64,000 bases of DNA from an uncultured Gammaproteobacteria bacterium (GTDB lineage: Bacteria > Pseudomonadota > Gammaproteobacteria > Pseudomonadales > Porticoccaceae), in NCBI GenBank assembly GCA_913058345.1, contig CAJXQR010000007.1, positions 1-64,000 on the forward strand, given 5' to 3'. Positions 44,399 to 57,012 of the stretch are shown piece after piece; the stretch's first letter is position 1; each line of letters starts with the position of its first letter. The notes below the pieces were generated by a model, which saw only the letters and a list, made by a program, of their open reading frames with translations, had not been told where the DNA came from and ran no database searches. Position numbers and translations under genes: made by a program.

Positions 44399-45562
44399 TC
44401 AATAGGACTTTGGTAAACCGAGAATATATTCCCCAATGTAGTTCAGGGTCATTTCCCTGTTAATCGGCGCCACTTTGCCTAGACGAGCTGTTATAAAGTG
44501 ACTCAACATATCATAGCTCTCTGTAAAGCCGTAACCACCGAAGCATTGCAAAGCGGCATCAGCTGCCTTAAAGGCGGCATCAGTACCCACCATCTTCCCC
44601 ATGTTTGCGCAATCACCAACCACTTTTGAGTGTTTACCACTGTCGTGCAGCCAAGCGGCTTTCTGAATCATTAAGGAAGCAGCTTCAAGCAAAGCTTTCG
44701 CCTCTGACATAGGGTGCTGTAATCCCTGATAAGCACCAATCGGCCCCTTAAAAATTTCTCGTTCATTAGCATAATCAACGCCTCGCTGTAAAACATGACG
44801 GCCGCCACCAATGGCGCCGGCAGCAACCACCATTCGCTCAGGGTTCAGCGCGTCAAAGAGCACATCAATACCACCATCGATCTTGCCGAGAACATTTGCT
44901 TTAGGCACCTTGACCTCATCGAAATAGACAAAGTACTGGTGCTCAGCATGACTCACCATCGTGTCCATTGGATCCCATGTCAGGCCGTCAGCATCTGTGT
45001 CAACAACCAGCAAGGTCAATCCCGGGCGCGCACCATCGCCACCTGTGCTCGTCCGCGCGACAACCAGAACTTGGTGTGCATCCCCGATACCACTAATAAA
45101 GAGCTTATTGCCGTTCAGGACAAAATGCTCTCCTTCATCACGTGCAACCGTCTGTATTTTAAACGTATTGGTGCCTGCATTCGGCTCAGTAATAGCAAAA
45201 CAGCAGCGTTTTTCACCACTAGCAATGGCCGGCAACCAGCGCTCTTTCTGCTCTGGCGTACCGTGACGACTAATGCTAGGCACGGCAATCCCCTGGTTCA
45301 CCACGAAGAACAGTGGTGCAACGCCGTGCTCGGCCAAACGCTCCTGTAGTAATACCAGCTCCAGCATACCCAGACCTGCACCACCGTATTCAACGGGCGT
45401 GTTGATACCGAGAAAACCAGCTTCCGCCAAAGCGGCCCACTGTTCTTTCGGAAATGTTTTGGTCTTTGCGCATTCAATATAATAATCACGAGGGAAATCC
45501 CGGGCAATCTTGTCAGCACTATCGAGCAACATTTGATGTTCTTCAGAAACGGAGAAATCCAT
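44399..45562 (-). CDS. Acyl-CoA dehydrogenase
   Basis: A 387-residue FAD-dependent acyl-CoA dehydrogenase. The three-part fold is visible: N-terminal helices (MDFSVSEEHQMLLDSA), the FAD/substrate beta-domain (CCFAITEPNAGTNTFKIQT) and the C-terminal helical domain (LQCFGGYGFTESYDM). Introduces a trans-2 double bond into an acyl-CoA; chain length or substrate cannot be inferred. I start at ATG 45562; the open frame from 45616 adds 18 residues not found in the family. It is next to nlpD, where rpoS stands in many gammaproteobacteria. No other beta-oxidation genes are nearby. Confidence 0.93.
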   Translation of the reverse strand: MDFSVSEEHQMLLDSADKIARDFPRDYYIECAKTKTFPKEQWAALAEAGFLGINTPVEYGGAGLGMLELVLLQERLAEHGVAPLFFVVNQGIAVPSISRHGTPEQKERWLPAIASGEKRCCFAITEPNAGTNTFKIQTVARDEGEHFVLNGNKLFISGIGDAHQVLVVARTSTGGDGARPGLTLLVVDTDADGLTWDPMDTMVSHAEHQYFVYFDEVKVPKANVLGKIDGGIDVLFDALNPERMVVAAGAIGGGRHVLQRGVDYANEREIFKGPIGAYQGLQHPMSEAKALLEAASLMIQKAAWLHDSGKHSKVVGDCANMGKMVGTDAAFKAADAALQCFGGYGFTESYDMLSHFITARLGKVAPINREMTLNYIGEYILGLPKSY

Positions 45563-45639
45563 GACACAGCCTGTAATTATTGATTTTATTGGATGTTCCA
45601 CTCGGCATAGTAACACTAACTACTCTGTATCACTAAGCC

Positions 45640-46488
45640 CTATAAGCGCGGCAATAAACGCATCGGATCAACTGGTTTACCATTCTTGCGAATTTCAAAA
45701 TACAAACGTCCACTATTTTCGGGATCACCGCCGACTTCGGCTATTTTCTGTCCCGCATCTACCGCCTGCCCTTCCTTGACATACATTTTGCGATTATGGG
45801 CGTAGGCGCTCAAATAAACTTCACTGTGCTTGATAATCAGCAACCGGCCATAACCTCTCAAACCTTGGCCGGCGTAGACAACCACCCCCGGTGCCGCAGC
45901 ACCCACCTTTCGCCCTTTGGCAGACTGGATATTCAATCCCTTGAAGATACGGCTGGTATCGTATTGTCGTGATACTGTCCCTTTTACCGGCCATTGCCAA
46001 CGCCACTTGCCTTTGGGTAAGGAATAGATCTTTGGTTGAGTCGACCGGCTAACTTTTTTTTCTACTGGATTGGCAACGCTGGGGCTAACAACATTCTCAG
46101 ACGTCGCCGTCGCCTTTGTCTCTGGTACTGGCGCTCGCACTGGTACTGGTACTGGTACCGGATTGGCAAAGCGGGCTTTGGTTTTGTTGATATTCAGAGT
46201 TAAACGCTGGCCTGAAAAAATACGATAGGGGTGAGACAAGCCGTTAGCCCTCGCTAGAGCCTCAACACTTAATTCATAACGCCAGGCAATCGCAAAGAGC
46301 GTATCCCCCTGACCGACAATATGATAATTAATTGCCTGACTAGGTGGAGGCGGACGACTACTGATAGGTGCCGGCGTTGAACCACAACCCAACAGCAACA
46401 AACAACACACCGCACAAACTGCAAATAAACTAGCAACGCCATCCCTATGAAAGAAAAGAGCTATCACCGTATATTTTCTCGTCCTCAA
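45640..46488 (-). CDS. nlpD: NlpD-like LysM/M23 lipoprotein
   Basis: A 282-residue outer-membrane lipoprotein: signal with lipobox LLLGC, one LysM peptidoglycan-binding domain (IVGQGDTLFAIAWRYELS), a Pro-Val-rich linker, and a C-terminal M23 (LytM) domain (KGRKVGAAAPGVVVYAGQGLRGYGRLLI). The first zinc-ligand His of active M23 enzymes is not in the expected context, which fits NlpD/EnvC-type activators of amidases rather than direct hydrolases. It acts in septal peptidoglycan splitting. TTG at 46488 or GTG at 46467 is the start; there is no in-frame ATG near. Confidence 0.9.
   Translation of the reverse strand: MRTRKYTVIALFFHRDGVASLFAVCAVCCLLLLGCGSTPAPISSRPPPPSQAINYHIVGQGDTLFAIAWRYELSVEALARANGLSHPYRIFSGQRLTLNINKTKARFANPVPVPVPVRAPVPETKATATSENVVSPSVANPVEKKVSRSTQPKIYSLPKGKWRWQWPVKGTVSRQYDTSRIFKGLNIQSAKGRKVGAAAPGVVVYAGQGLRGYGRLLIIKHSEVYLSAYAHNRKMYVKEGQAVDAGQKIAEVGGDPENSGRLYFEIRKNGKPVDPMRLLPRL
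46140..46157 (-). repeat. Hexanucleotide tandem repeat (3 units) in the nlpD-like gene
   Basis: Three perfect CTGGTA units encode the alternating Val-Pro linker between LysM and M23 domains. A partial fourth unit lies at 46122-46127. In-frame slippage would change linker length. Confidence 0.8.
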
Positions 46489-46496
46489 AATGGGGA

Positions 46497-47420
46497 CTAT
46501 CGGAATGCGGCTCGTCTGCCGCCAACATTTTCAAGTAACAAAACCAGAACAAAACCGACAGCCATCAAGCCAAGCGCAGCTGGCAATTGAGCGTCGCCAA
46601 CCACCTGCGCATATTGCCATGGCATCAATAAAGACAAGGCTGTTACAGCCCCCTCACCTGACATCATAGATGACTCTCTCCAGGGCCAAACCATCACCAG
46701 GGAGCCGAGCAAAAACCCAGTCAATACTGACAAGGTCACACCATGAAAACGCTTCAGTAACCATGATAGAAAACGAGAGAATGTCATAAGTCCTGCAACA
46801 CAGCCAAGGCCAAAGATAATCAGCAAGTGAAAATCTGCGTTGCTAACAGCCCCCAGTATGACCGAATACATACCCAGCAAGAGAAGAATAAAACTTCCAG
46901 ATATACCCGGTAATATCATCGCGCAAACGGCCAGCATACCGGCACCAAAAACAACAAACAATGTCGGCTCCGGCTGCACAGGTGGGGCGAAGGCAAAAAC
47001 GAGGGCAGTACACAGGCCCAGCAGCAAAAATAAATATTCCCAAAACCCCTTACGCACTAACTGCCGCCAAATAAAAAACACAGACGCCACTATAAGACCA
47101 AAGAAAAATGACCACAGCAGTAAGGGCTGTGCGTCGAGGAGATAGGTAATTAAGTGCGCCAGGGTCGCAATACTGAACAAAATACCACTGAACAGCACAC
47201 TCAAGAAAGTACCGTTAATACGCCGCCAAAAAGCACGGGGGCCATCGCGAAACAAACTAGCCAGGGCAAAAGGGGTGCAGGCGCGAATAGAGCAAAGTAA
47301 TTCTTCGTAAATACCCGAGATAAAAGCGATCGTACCACCGGAAACACCGGGCACAACATCTGCAGCACCCATGGCCATGCCCTTTAAAAAAAGCACTATA
47401 TAAGCACGCAAATCGCTCAT
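46497..47420 (-). CDS. DUF368 membrane protein (undecaprenyl phosphate translocase family)
   Basis: A 307-residue polytopic membrane protein with about eight hydrophobic segments. The DUF368 motif GAADVVPGVSGGTIAFISGIYEE is at the N-terminus, with a second PGISGSF motif near residue 178. Members of DUF368 (PopT) have been reported as undecaprenyl phosphate translocases, recycling the lipid carrier used for peptidoglycan and polysaccharide. I start at ATG 47420 so it begins 13 bases after pcm; the frame from 47480 would overlap pcm. It sits between pcm and nlpD, an unusual insertion, and upstream of a large polysaccharide locus that needs the same carrier. Confidence 0.9.
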   Translation of the reverse strand: MSDLRAYIVLFLKGMAMGAADVVPGVSGGTIAFISGIYEELLCSIRACTPFALASLFRDGPRAFWRRINGTFLSVLFSGILFSIATLAHLITYLLDAQPLLLWSFFFGLIVASVFFIWRQLVRKGFWEYLFLLLGLCTALVFAFAPPVQPEPTLFVVFGAGMLAVCAMILPGISGSFILLLLGMYSVILGAVSNADFHLLIIFGLGCVAGLMTFSRFLSWLLKRFHGVTLSVLTGFLLGSLVMVWPWRESSMMSGEGAVTALSLLMPWQYAQVVGDAQLPAALGLMAVGFVLVLLLENVGGRRAAFR

Positions 47421-47433
47421 TACTAGGGCACCA

Positions 47434-48120
47434 TCAGCGAGATGTGCCGCCAAGTAGCGGCACAAAGCGTACGCGTTCAATCACCTCCTCTTCAAATTTT
47501 TGCGTATCACCCTGTCGTGATATCAATCGAAGCTCCTGATGCTCACCGGTGCCCACAGGAATGACTAGCAAGCCGTTAGGTGCCAATTGGTAGAGTAATT
47601 CGTCGGGCACTTGTTCAGGAGCTGCAGTGGCAATAATACCGTCGTAGGGGGCTTTTTCGGGCCAACCGACACCACCATCGCTGTGGTCTGTGACAATATT
47701 GCGTAACCGCAGCTGACGAAATAAGCTTCGCGCTTTAATTAACAAGGGTTTAATTCGCTCGACGGAATAAACCTCATCCACCAATTGCGCCAGTATTGCA
47801 GCTTGATAGCCAGAACCCGTACCAATTTCGAGCACGCGCTTCAGGGGTCCCCTAGACAGCAAGATTTGTGTCATTAAAGCTACGATATACGGCTGAGAAA
47901 TAGTCTGCGCATGCCCAATCGGTAGGGACGTGTCTTCATAAGCGCGATGGGAAAGAGCTTCGTCGAGGAACAAATGGCGCGGCGTAACGCGTATTACATC
48001 GAGTACCTTTTGGTCTGTAATACCCTGATCTTTGAGCCTCTGAACAAGGCGCCCACGAGTGCGTTGCGAGGTCATACCCACCCCGTCAAAATCCACTGAG
48101 CCCACCATGCTCCCCCTCAT
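47434..48120 (-). CDS. pcm: Protein-L-isoaspartate O-methyltransferase
   Basis: A 228-residue SAM-dependent methyltransferase that repairs isoaspartyl residues in aged proteins. Recognisable motifs: [31 protein letters not shown] at the substrate site and [16 protein letters not shown] for SAM binding. About 15 residues longer at the N-terminus than usual if started at ATG 48120; internal ATGs at 48108 and 48075 are possible starts. It lies between truD and a DUF368 gene; surE, which usually separates truD and pcm, is missing. Confidence 0.95.
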   Translation of the reverse strand: MRGSMVGSVDFDGVGMTSQRTRGRLVQRLKDQGITDQKVLDVIRVTPRHLFLDEALSHRAYEDTSLPIGHAQTISQPYIVALMTQILLSRGPLKRVLEIGTGSGYQAAILAQLVDEVYSVERIKPLLIKARSLFRQLRLRNIVTDHSDGGVGWPEKAPYDGIIATAAPEQVPDELLYQLAPNGLLVIPVGTGEHQELRLISRQGDTQKFEEEVIERVRFVPLLGGTSR

Positions 48121-48156
48121 TTTCTCTACAAAAATTTCAGCACAAAACAGCCGAAA

Positions 48157-49137
48157 CTATAGCACAGGCCTTGGCGCGGGCGTATCCACTTCCAGCAACT
48201 CACGTAGCACTGTCGTTGCGTAAGTGCCGACCGAGAGCTTAAAAGACAAACACAGGTCCCGATCCTGCCAATGCCACTCCAGTTGCTGCGGTTGCAGCAG
48301 TAAATTGCGCCGCTGCTGCTCAAGGCCCAGATGTTCAAGCGCGTTACACCACAACTGATAATCGGCCAACACCCTGCCTTCCAGTTGCAACAAGTCACCC
48401 TTTGCACCACTCCGGCCGCGCCCCCACAAAGGCCCCTGAGGGGTGATCTCGCCCTCAAGCACTTGCAGCCAGTTATTTTGGTTCACGCGCTCTGCAAGTA
48501 CCTGATTAAACAAATAAGATCGCGCCGCCGAGACAAAAATCCTTTGTCGCCCCTCCACTTTGCGCAGACGACCACGACGTAATAAGCGATCAGCCTCAAC
48601 TAAGTTCTGCCCGCCAATACCGAAACGTTGCTCGCCAAAGTAATTCGGCACACCTTGTTTGGCGATGAGCGCCAACCGCTCATCTATTCTCTTGCTGTCG
48701 ATAGATTCACTCACATTGCGCAGGCGAATCGCAAAGTGGTTGCCTTGATGACTACCTCGGCGCAACTTGCGTTGATGTCTCACCACTTGCAGCACTTCGC
48801 AACCCGGTATCGCCAACGGCGGCATTCGCCACTCATCAGCCTGGGCGACACTAAACCACTGGGTTGTCACCGCACGCCGATCTTTCATACCACAAAAACC
48901 AATATCCCGTTCGGCTACCCCCGCCACTTCTGCCAACGCCGCAGCTACCCAGCGGGTATTTTGCTCGCGCTTGCGAATTTGCAGGCAAACGTGCTCTCCT
49001 ACCCCGCTAAAAGTCGCCTCATCAAATTCTTCAACCACCACGAAATCTTCAGGCGCTGTCTTTAGTTCAGCGGAACCCGTCAAAACCTGGTAGGCATAGG
49101 CGAAGTTAAGAGGAAAAAGAGACTCAGCTTGCTTCAT
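48157..49137 (-). CDS. truD: tRNA pseudouridine(13) synthase
   Basis: A 326-residue pseudouridine synthase that modifies U13 in tRNA-Glu. The catalytic aspartate is in CGMKDRRAVTTQWFS (about residue 84), with the TruD-type N-terminus FVVVEEFDEATFSGVGEHVCLQI and NYFGEQRFGIGGQNL in the insertion domain. Somewhat shorter than E. coli TruD (349). Part of the ispD-ispF-truD-pcm gene run, 160 bases after ispF. Confidence 0.94.
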   Translation of the reverse strand: MKQAESLFPLNFAYAYQVLTGSAELKTAPEDFVVVEEFDEATFSGVGEHVCLQIRKREQNTRWVAAALAEVAGVAERDIGFCGMKDRRAVTTQWFSVAQADEWRMPPLAIPGCEVLQVVRHQRKLRRGSHQGNHFAIRLRNVSESIDSKRIDERLALIAKQGVPNYFGEQRFGIGGQNLVEADRLLRRGRLRKVEGRQRIFVSAARSYLFNQVLAERVNQNNWLQVLEGEITPQGPLWGRGRSGAKGDLLQLEGRVLADYQLWCNALEHLGLEQQRRNLLLQPQQLEWHWQDRDLCLSFKLSVGTYATTVLRELLEVDTPAPRPVL

Positions 49138-49297
49138 TCATCGATCTCAAGGTCAAGTATTGCTCCATCGTTTTCTTCCAGCATCTTCTCGTTGCGGTCG
49201 GCTAAAGCACCAACTCACCCAGCAAAACATTTAGACCAAACATAACAAAAGAGCAACGCGACATGGAAAACACGCACACCATTTTCAGTCCGCAAGT

Positions 49298-49804
49298 TCA
49301 ATCAAACGATTCAAGAAGGACCGTTGCCAAACAGGCGATGCCCTCCCCCCTGCCAGTAAATCCCAACATTTCCGTGGTCGTCGCTTTTACATTCACCTGC
49401 TCACAGCGGCAAGCCAAATCAGCGGCAATATTCTCAACCATAGCCATCCGGTGAGGCGCCATGCGCGGCGCCTGGGCAATAATCGTCAAATCAGCGTTAC
49501 TCAGCTGCCATTGGTGCTGGGTGAGCAAAGTCATTACCTCGCGCAATAAATGACGGCTGCTGATATTTTTGTAACGCGAATCGGTATCGGGAAAGTGACG
49601 ACCAATATCACCCAAACCCGCCGCACCGAGCAAAGCATCACAGAGCGCATGAAGCAGCACATCGCCATCAGAATGGGCGAGTAGCGTACGATCGAAAGGA
49701 ATGCTCACGCCGCCAAGCACAATATGCTCACCAAGCTCAGCCCCCCTTTCTGAAGCACTGTCATCAAAAGCATGCACATCAAAACCCTGACCGACACGAA
49801 TCAT
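49298..49804 (-). CDS. ispF: 2-C-methyl-D-erythritol 2,4-cyclodiphosphate synthase
   Basis: A 168-residue enzyme of the MEP pathway making the cyclic diphosphate intermediate. Metal-binding Asp and His of [15 protein letters not shown], the [20 protein letters not shown] loop and DIGRHFPD are intact. Slightly longer than usual because of an eight-residue insert after DVHAFDD. Four bases after ispD, so they are coupled. Homotrimeric and cytoplasmic. Confidence 0.96.
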   Translation of the reverse strand: MIRVGQGFDVHAFDDSASERGAELGEHIVLGGVSIPFDRTLLAHSDGDVLLHALCDALLGAAGLGDIGRHFPDTDSRYKNISSRHLLREVMTLLTQHQWQLSNADLTIIAQAPRMAPHRMAMVENIAADLACRCEQVNVKATTTEMLGFTGRGEGIACLATVLLESFD

Positions 49805-49808
49805 CGAG

Positions 49809-50549
49809 TTATCGCTCTCCTTGCTGTTGTTGCTGGTATGCGAGAACCGCTTCTGCCAGGGCCAGATCTGCCCCGTGAGTGATCTTCAAATTATCACTAT
49901 GACCTTCGACAATCTCAGTCTGTAAACTGAGTCGTTCGATAGCCGCCGCCTCATCAGTCGGGCTAACACCCACATCCCGACATGCTTTTAGCGCTTTCAC
50001 GAGCAAGCCAAAGCGAAACATTTGTGGTGTAGCCGCCGCCCATAAACGTTCCCGTGATACCGTTTCAAGCACTGTCCCGGCCGTTTTTATTGTTGTTGCA
50101 CTAAGATCTTGCGAGTCGCCAACGCGTTTTAATGTCGCGCTGACAGGTGTCGCGAGCAAGCCCCCTACAGGATGGGCTGACAGCGCCTCAATCAATAAGC
50201 GGATATCGGCAACACGCACACAGGGTCGGGCGACATCGTGCACGAGCACCCAGTCCATTTCGTTGGCCTCGTCGGCAATACTTTGTAGACCAAGATAAAC
50301 CGAATCAGCCCGCGCTACTCCGCCGTGGCTGATGCGAATTTTTGGGTGCCTTAAAATGTTGAGGGAATGCCAGTCATGATCGTTAGGGTTGACCGCCACG
50401 ACTAATGCTTGTGCCTCCTCTATTTCAAGGAGTCGCGCAAGGGTCTGCTCGATGACCGTACTCCCCGCGAGAGAAGCGTATTGCTTAGGTCGTTCGCCAC
50501 CAAAACGTGAGCCGCTACCCGCCGCGGGGACAATCAACCAGCATCTCAT
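49809..50549 (-). CDS. ispD: 2-C-methyl-D-erythritol 4-phosphate cytidylyltransferase
   Basis: A 246-residue nucleotidyltransferase of the MEP pathway that joins CTP to methylerythritol phosphate. The N-terminal loop [23 protein letters not shown], the ribose/cytosine region [16 protein letters not shown] and [12 protein letters not shown] are all present. It lies between ftsB and ispF in the order usual for gammaproteobacteria. Confidence 0.96.
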   Translation of the reverse strand: MRCWLIVPAAGSGSRFGGERPKQYASLAGSTVIEQTLARLLEIEEAQALVVAVNPNDHDWHSLNILRHPKIRISHGGVARADSVYLGLQSIADEANEMDWVLVHDVARPCVRVADIRLLIEALSAHPVGGLLATPVSATLKRVGDSQDLSATTIKTAGTVLETVSRERLWAAATPQMFRFGLLVKALKACRDVGVSPTDEAAAIERLSLQTEIVEGHSDNLKITHGADLALAEAVLAYQQQQQGER

Positions 50550-50586
50550 CGTTGGTACTTCACCGTGGGAACGTCACAATAAAGGA

Positions 50587-50871
50587 TCATCGGGAACTGT
50601 CTTTTTCAGACGACATATAGAAGGTTTCGCCTTCCTTAATCATGCCAAGATCATGCCGGGCTCGCTCTTCAATACCTTCGAGGCCATCCCTGAGATATCT
50701 GACTTTTGCCTCCAGAGCAGCATTGCGTTCTTTCAAAGCGGCATTTTCCTGCCGCTGTTCCAGCACTTGTTTTTCAAGGGCTGACTGTTTCAACAGACCG
50801 CCCTCGCCAAACCAGAACCAATACTGGAAAAGCGCCAGAATAAGGACAAGAGTAAGCAGTAGCCAGCGCAT
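50587..50871 (-). CDS. ftsB: Cell division protein FtsB
   Basis: A 94-residue bitopic inner-membrane protein. One N-terminal membrane segment (LLLTLVLILALFQYWFWFG), then a coiled coil with heptad pattern (about residues 30-65) and a short periplasmic end containing ERARHDLGMIKEGETFY. FtsB joins FtsL and FtsQ in the divisome. Position between eno and ispD is the usual one. Confidence 0.94.
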   Translation of the reverse strand: MRWLLLTLVLILALFQYWFWFGEGGLLKQSALEKQVLEQRQENAALKERNAALEAKVRYLRDGLEGIEERARHDLGMIKEGETFYMSSEKDSSR

Positions 50872-50916
50872 TCACTAAGCCCCACTGCTCACGTTCTTAA
50901 CTAAGGCGCCTAATAA

Positions 50917-52236
<1,320 letters not shown>

Positions 52237-52273
52237 CTACAAAATTTTAGCCACTGAATGTAGTGGTTATTCA

Positions 52274-54808
<2,535 letters not shown>

Positions 54809-54910
54809 TTATCGATTTAACGCAACGTTGCTACGAGCTGTAGAAGGGGCGTCAGATTAACAGATAAGTCCGCTAGCCACAATCCGAGCAAAGGGCAATT
54901 CGCCGCTTTC

Positions 54911-56311
54911 TTAGCGTGTGATTGCCTCTTCAACGATAGGCTCAAAACTCGCTTGAGGAGGCTGATCCCAGCGTAAACGGTAGACACAATCACCGCCGGC
55001 AACAGTAAAATCATGGCAAAGCCAGAGGTCGCCCACAGCGACCAGCTGTTCCTCCTTTTGCCCATCAGCCGGATACTTGTAAATGAGAGGCACTCTGTCA
55101 CGCAACCAGGGTTCAAGTTGGTACTCCTGCAATAATTTTTTCACACTGCGACTCCCCCTCCTGCCCGCCGGCTGGCAGCGTTCACCACCACTGCGGAATT
55201 TGACCCGCAACTGCTCGCCCGGCAACAGCTTTAAGCCTCTATCCTTCGTCAATGTAGCCCTTAAAACACTACCATCCGATAAGGTTAAGGGCGACTCAGG
55301 CTGCCAATCACAGGGCTCCGGGGCTTGCTCAGACCAACCGCCGGGCAGCAAAAATAATCGTCCCTTAAAGCGACGCCACTCACCACCGGGCCAGGTTACC
55401 AACGGTTTTCTATCTTTTCCTGCAGACAATACGCTGTCGAGAACAGCCATGATGCTGTGGTAGCCTGGCGGAGACTGGCAGTACGAGCTAGCCCAGTGGC
55501 GCAGCACATTAGCCTTACGTAAAGTCGACAACGCGGCAAGACCAGAGAGCTCAATACTCCTGCCCAGGCGCTCTTGCTGATCGCCAAGCTCACTGAGATC
55601 AATTTCCGCCAAATCCTTGCTTAACTCATCTGCCTGCTGACAGAGGCTGGCACTAGCGGCAATACGAACGGCGTAGTCTGGCCAGCGCTGGCTCAGCGCC
55701 GGCGCAACCTGGTGGCGTAAGTAATTGCGATCGTGTATCAAATCGCTGTTGGAGGGGTCGTCAATCCAGTTAAGCTGGTATTCTCGGGCATAGCATTCCA
55801 ATTCGCTACGAGGCAATTGCAACAAGGGCCTGAGCAAACTGCCCTGACCCACAGCCCGCGTGAAAGGAATACCCGCCAAACCTCGGGGCCCGGAATTGCG
55901 CAACAAACGATAAAGTACCGTTTCAGCCTGATCATTCTGATGATGGGCGAGCAAGAGAATATCGCCGTCACCGAGAATTCTCTCAAAGACTTGATAACGC
56001 GCCTCGCGGGCCGTATTTTCAACACTGGATACCTGCTGACAAACATCGACGATATGGGTTTGCACATCAATGCCCAACGCCTGGCATACTTGTCCACAAT
56101 GCTCAGCCCAAGCGCAGGCTTGTTCGCTCAATTGGTGATTAATATGAAGCGCAGCGACTCGCTCTGCACCCAAAATAGCCGCCGCAGCGTGCAAAAGCAC
56201 ATGGGAGTCAAGACCACCGCTATAACCCACATAAATGCGCCGAGCTTGTTCAAGCGTGGGAAGGTGCCCCTGTAATTGCTGTAGAACTCTCGACGTTACT
56301 CCCTCAGACAT
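54911..56311 (-). CDS. tilS: tRNA(Ile)-lysidine synthase
   Basis: A 466-residue enzyme that modifies C34 of the tRNA-Ile reading AUA. The PP-loop is VGYSGGLDSHVLLH (residues about 28-41) with the family motif AHHQNDQAETVLYRLLRNSGPRGLAGI; a TilS C-terminal substrate-binding domain follows. Essential in most bacteria. In many gammaproteobacteria accA precedes tilS; here it is replaced by the NfeD-like gene. The stop lies 156 bases ahead of pyrG. Confidence 0.95.
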   Translation of the reverse strand: MSEGVTSRVLQQLQGHLPTLEQARRIYVGYSGGLDSHVLLHAAAAILGAERVAALHINHQLSEQACAWAEHCGQVCQALGIDVQTHIVDVCQQVSSVENTAREARYQVFERILGDGDILLLAHHQNDQAETVLYRLLRNSGPRGLAGIPFTRAVGQGSLLRPLLQLPRSELECYAREYQLNWIDDPSNSDLIHDRNYLRHQVAPALSQRWPDYAVRIAASASLCQQADELSKDLAEIDLSELGDQQERLGRSIELSGLAALSTLRKANVLRHWASSYCQSPPGYHSIMAVLDSVLSAGKDRKPLVTWPGGEWRRFKGRLFLLPGGWSEQAPEPCDWQPESPLTLSDGSVLRATLTKDRGLKLLPGEQLRVKFRSGGERCQPAGRRGSRSVKKLLQEYQLEPWLRDRVPLIYKYPADGQKEEQLVAVGDLWLCHDFTVAGGDCVYRLRWDQPPQASFEPIVEEAITR

Positions 56312-56349
56312 ACGCTATCCAACCTAGTAACAGCAAGTAACAGAAAGCC

Positions 56350-56811
56350 CTAGGTGCCCAATTTGGAAACAATAAGGGTATTGCCAGAAAAGTCTTTGAT
56401 AAACACCTTGTCGCCCTCAGCGACTTCTTCCACACAAATAAAATCCCACTCATCCTCACCCAGCACCGGCATAGTAAAACGCACAACACCACGACCATCA
56501 CCATGAGGCGCTTTAACGACCTGCCCCGCCTCACCCAAAGCGGCATCACGAGAAATACCCGCTTTAGTCTTATCGACCATACTTGGCTTGAATACCTTAA
56601 ACCAGAGCAGCACAAAGGAGCTAGAGGCAAACACCCAGATGCACACCTCCCACGAAACACCCATGTGCGGAAAGAACCAGGCAACCAGACCGACCACCAG
56701 GGCCCCTAAGCCAAACCAAAGGGCAATGAAACTGGGTAAAAATATTTCCAATATCATCAGGCCCATGCCGAGTAACACCCACTGCCACCAAAGCACTTGT
56801 ATCTCCATCAT
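56350..56811 (-). CDS. NfeD-like membrane protein, short form
   Basis: A 153-residue protein with about three N-terminal membrane segments (WVLLGMGLMILEIFLPSFIALWFGLGALVV) and a C-terminal OB-fold of the NfeD type (GEAGQVVKAPHGDGRGVVRF ending IKDFSGNTLIVSKL). Short NfeD proteins usually pair with a stomatin/SPFH protein (QmcA) in the same operon; none is next to this gene. Start ATG preceded by AGGAGTG. Role in membrane quality control or lipid-raft-like domains is suggested for the family only. Confidence 0.88.
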   Translation of the reverse strand: MMEIQVLWWQWVLLGMGLMILEIFLPSFIALWFGLGALVVGLVAWFFPHMGVSWEVCIWVFASSSFVLLWFKVFKPSMVDKTKAGISRDAALGEAGQVVKAPHGDGRGVVRFTMPVLGEDEWDFICVEEVAEGDKVFIKDFSGNTLIVSKLGT

Positions 56812-56907
56812 TCACTCCTCGCTTTCAAACCATTTAAAACTACCTTTCACGTCACAACTAGCCTTTTCACAACTATAACCATAAGAATTACAAGGTTATG
56901 AATATTT

Positions 56908-56921
56908 TGACCCTAGGGTCA
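56908..56921. promoter_or_regulatory. Perfect 14-bp palindrome upstream of the monooxygenase
   Basis: TGACCCTAGGGTCA reads the same on both strands. It lies in the divergent region between the NfeD-like gene and the monooxygenase gene, 92 bases before the latter's ATG. A good candidate for the operator of a dimeric regulator; none is encoded nearby. Confidence 0.5.
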
Positions 56922-57012
56922 GGCCGGTTAAACTATTGTGCCGAACTTATTAACGGGCTTTACTAAACCCATCCTCGTGCGAACAACCTTCACTAGAAAA
57001 CAGGATTTAAAT

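Noticed and set aside
44795-45349. 184-residue open frame antisense to the acyl-CoA dehydrogenase
   Set aside because: Shadow of the real gene; composition is unlike a protein family and no start signal is present.
55733-56275. 180-residue open frame antisense to tilS
   Set aside because: Shadow of a conserved gene; no motifs, no ribosome binding site and it would overlap the PP-loop region.
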